From Emiliania huxleyi CCMP1516 (lineage: Eukaryota; Haptophyta; Isochrysidales; Noelaerhabdaceae): a stretch of 64,000 nucleotides of DNA. Each line of letters starts with the position of its first letter. Position 1 is the first letter of the stretch. Made by a program: the position numbers and the translations under genes. This document shows, piece after piece, positions 62,207 to 64,000 of the stretch. The notes below the pieces were generated by a model. That model was given only the letters and a program-made list of their open reading frames with translations, was not told the DNA's origin and ran no database searches. The stretch covers positions 121,953 through 185,952 of the forward strand of contig NW_005201381.1 of NCBI RefSeq assembly GCF_000372725.1, read 5' to 3'.

Positions 62207-64000
62207 ATGATGCTGTGGCTCGCGGGGGCGATCACTCCCTCGGCGTCGTTCGCTGGTAGGCCGCCTGCCCACCGCGTGGCACCGGCTCGCGCCGTGCAGC
62301 GCGCGCCAGCGCCGGCGATGCGCGGCGAGCAGGCCTTCTCCTTTGGCCCTGCGGCAGCGCTGCGGACGGCAAAGCGCAAGCTCCCGCAGGTCGAGTGGCT
62401 TGCGGCCGGCGAGGGCTCGGCGGAGAACAAGGTGGACATGCCGGACCACGTTGCACGCATCCTCTCGCAGCCGCACGCGCCGCAGCGCGAGGCCGAGAAC
62501 GATGAGAGGACGCACCGCATCCGCACGCGCTACGAGCAGGCTGCTGCCGATGCGCAGGCGCTGCGCGGGATGCTGGTGGGGGAGGAGGATGAGAAGGCGT
62601 GGTGGCGCACGCCGCGCGAGGTGCCGGCGGGTGGCCGGCCGGTGAGCAAGGACGACCCACTCACCGTGCTGGTGGCGGGTGGCGGGCTTGCCGGCCTGGT
62701 GACAGCGGCGGCGTGCCACGCGGCGGGCATGCGGGTCGCGCTGTTCGAGCAGGCGTCTTCGTACGCGCCGTACGGCGGCCCCATCCAGATCCAGTCCAAT
62801 GCGCTCCGCGCCATCCAGCGCATCTCCCCAGCCGTCTTTGAGGAGCTCGTCGCCGCGGGCACCGTCACCGCCGACCGCGTCTCAGGCCTCAAGATCGGGT
62901 ACCGCAAGGGCAACAAGCTGGCGGGTCTGTACGACCGAGGCGACTGGCTGGTGCGGTTCGACACCATCGGCCCTGCCCTCGAGGCGGGGCTCCCTGCGAC
63001 GGTCGTGGTCGACCGGCCGGTGATTCAGCAGATTCTGGTCAAGCATGGCTTCCCCGACGGCACCGTCCGCATCAGCTCGCGCATCGAGGGGTGGGAGGAC
63101 CGCGGCGACGGCCGCGGCGTGGTTGCGACGCTCTCCGACGGCACCAAGGCGCACGCGGACGTGCTGGTCGGCGCGGACGGCGTCTGGTCCCAGATCCGCA
63201 AGCAGATGCACTCACTCGGAGAGGGCGCGGGCGGCTTCGCCGCGTCGGGCGCGGCGGGAGGTGCGCTCGACGAGGCGGAGGCGCGCAAGCTGTGAACAGC
63301 GTCTCTTCACACCTCTTGCTGTGAACAGGTGCGCTCGACGAGGCGGAGGCGCGCAAGCTGTGAACAGCGTCTCTTCACACCTCTTGCTGTGAACAGGTGC
63401 GCTCGACGAGGCGGAGGCGCGCAAGCTGTGAACAGCGTCTCTTCACACCTCTTGCTGTGAACAGGTGCGCTCGACGAGGCGGAGGCGCGCAAGCTGGCGC
63501 GCGACACCGTGCGGATCGCGGCGCAGGCGGATCGCCGCTTCTCGGGCTTCACCTGCTACGCGGCGCTGGCGCCGCACCGCGCATCAAACATCGAGGACGT
63601 CTCGTATCAAATCCTGCTCGGAGAGAAGAAGTACTTTGTGTCGACCGACGGCGGCGGCGAGCGGCAGCAGTGGTTTGCGCTCATCCGCGAGCCGGCGGGC
63701 GGCGTCGATCCGGAGCCCACGGACGAGGACCCAACGCCAAAGCTGACGCGGCTGCGCCAGGAGTTCTCGTGCAGCAGCGGCGACGCCGACGGCAACGTCT
63801 GGGACCCGTTCGCACTCGAGCTGATCGAAGCGTCCGCCGAGAGTGACATCAAGCGGCGCGCCCTCTGCGGCGGGTCGCCGGGTCGGACATGTCGAGGACG
63901 CGTCCACGACATGTCCAAGACATGTCCCGTAGGCGCGACCTCTACGATGGGGCGCCCCTCCTCGCCACTTGGGACCCGCGTCGCTGGTGGTCGCCGTGGG
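62207..64000 (+). CDS. ZEP: Zeaxanthin epoxidase, 5' part; continues beyond the window
   Basis: FAD monooxygenase that converts zeaxanthin to antheraxanthin and violaxanthin in the plastid. Exons 62207-63260, 63465-63855 and 63933 onward. N-terminus [17 protein letters not shown] is a signal peptide with an ASF plastid motif. The FAD site reads [20 protein letters not shown], followed by [36 protein letters not shown] and the second FAD motif [17 protein letters not shown]; further on [20 protein letters not shown] and across the second intron [18 protein letters not shown]. Intron 1 is three identical 68-bp units; skipping it is required because the frame stops at once inside it. Intron 2 has a GC donor and is a family B element. 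Confidence 0.95.
63261..63464 (+). repeat. Three identical 68-bp exon-plus-introner units, family A
   Basis: Units start at 63261, 63329 and 63397; each is GTGCGCTCGACGAGGCGGAG then GCGCGCAAGCT (31 nt, copy of the exon start at 63465), then GTGAACAGCGTCTCTTCACA and CCTCTTGCTGTGAACAG (37 nt). Every unit has a GT start and an AG end. The 204-nt total removed at the outermost sites restores the ZEP frame ([19 protein letters not shown]). Confidence 0.97.
63856..63932 (+). repeat. ZEP intron 2: introner-like element, family B
   Basis: The 77-nt intron starts GCGCGCCCTCTGCGGCGGG, a diverged copy of exon start GCGCGACCTCTACGATGGG. Then GACATGTCGAGGACGCG, CACGACATGTCCAAGACATG and CGTAG, close to the ABCC intron 651-720. 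Confidence 0.9.

Noticed and set aside
63261-63464. CRISPR-like pattern (37-nt repeat, 31-nt spacer)
   Set aside because: The 'spacers' are identical copies of the ZEP exon start, the genome is eukaryotic, and the unit explains an intron.

Overview
The window is nuclear DNA of a GC-rich, intron-rich alga with a complex red-lineage plastid, most likely a haptophyte of the Emiliania/Chrysochromulina type. The taxon is my inference. The support is: eukaryotic genes with many short GT-AG and GC-AG introns; two proteins whose N-terminus is a signal peptide followed by a phenylalanine plastid motif (SAF, ASFAG); a zeaxanthin epoxidase; protein families common in such algae (HET-like/ankyrin/RING, DUF3605, GLTP); and heavy simple-repeat and retroelement content. 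Two assembly gaps of N are present (16610-16709 and 42041-42704).

Layout. 1-10 kb: 3' end of an ABCC transporter (+), a SET-like protein (-), a Q-rich Tudor/agenet-like protein (-), two nested inverted-repeat units, and a SMYD-type SET protein (-). 10-14.4 kb: serial 3' ends of one LINE family. 14.4-19 kb: bacterial-type ribosomal protein uL13 (+), a glycolipid-transfer protein (-), an unknown 240-aa ORF (-). 19-21.8 kb: an element end and another LINE copy with an RNase H domain. 21.8-31 kb: HAD-like/zinc-ribbon protein (+), small plastid protein (+), START/COQ10-like protein (-), LINE tail (+), DUF3605-UBA protein (-). 31.7-41 kb: accessory region with an inverted-repeat-bounded segment carrying a 181-aa ORF, a HET-like/ankyrin/RING protein (-), a probable DNA transposon with a 458-aa ORF (-), then a fatty-acid-hydroxylase-like gene running into the gap. 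43-53 kb: the end of an unknown gene, repeats, splicing factor ISY1 (+), a ferredoxin-like gene (-), and a large fold-back element. 53-64 kb: homeobox gene (+), a secreted protein with two periplasmic-binding-like domains (+), zeaxanthin epoxidase (+, cut by the window end).

The main discovery candidate is how introns are built here. In most introns that I could place by reading frame, the first 10-40 nt of the intron are a copy of the first 10-40 nt of the exon that follows. The donor is therefore a copy of the bases after the acceptor (GC before GC, GT before GT). The remainder is a short unit that in several cases recurs in an unrelated gene (families A-F below). The clearest case is zeaxanthin epoxidase, where a 68-bp unit (31 nt exon copy plus 37 nt element) is repeated three times without change, and the same element lies in the SMYD gene 55 kb away. 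This looks like introner-type intron gain with unusually long target duplications, seen at young, middle and old stages in one window.

The genes show no operon logic and are ordinary dispersed nuclear genes. Intergenic space is largely filled by a LINE family, two dispersed repeat families (R1, R2), TIR-type element ends and microsatellites.
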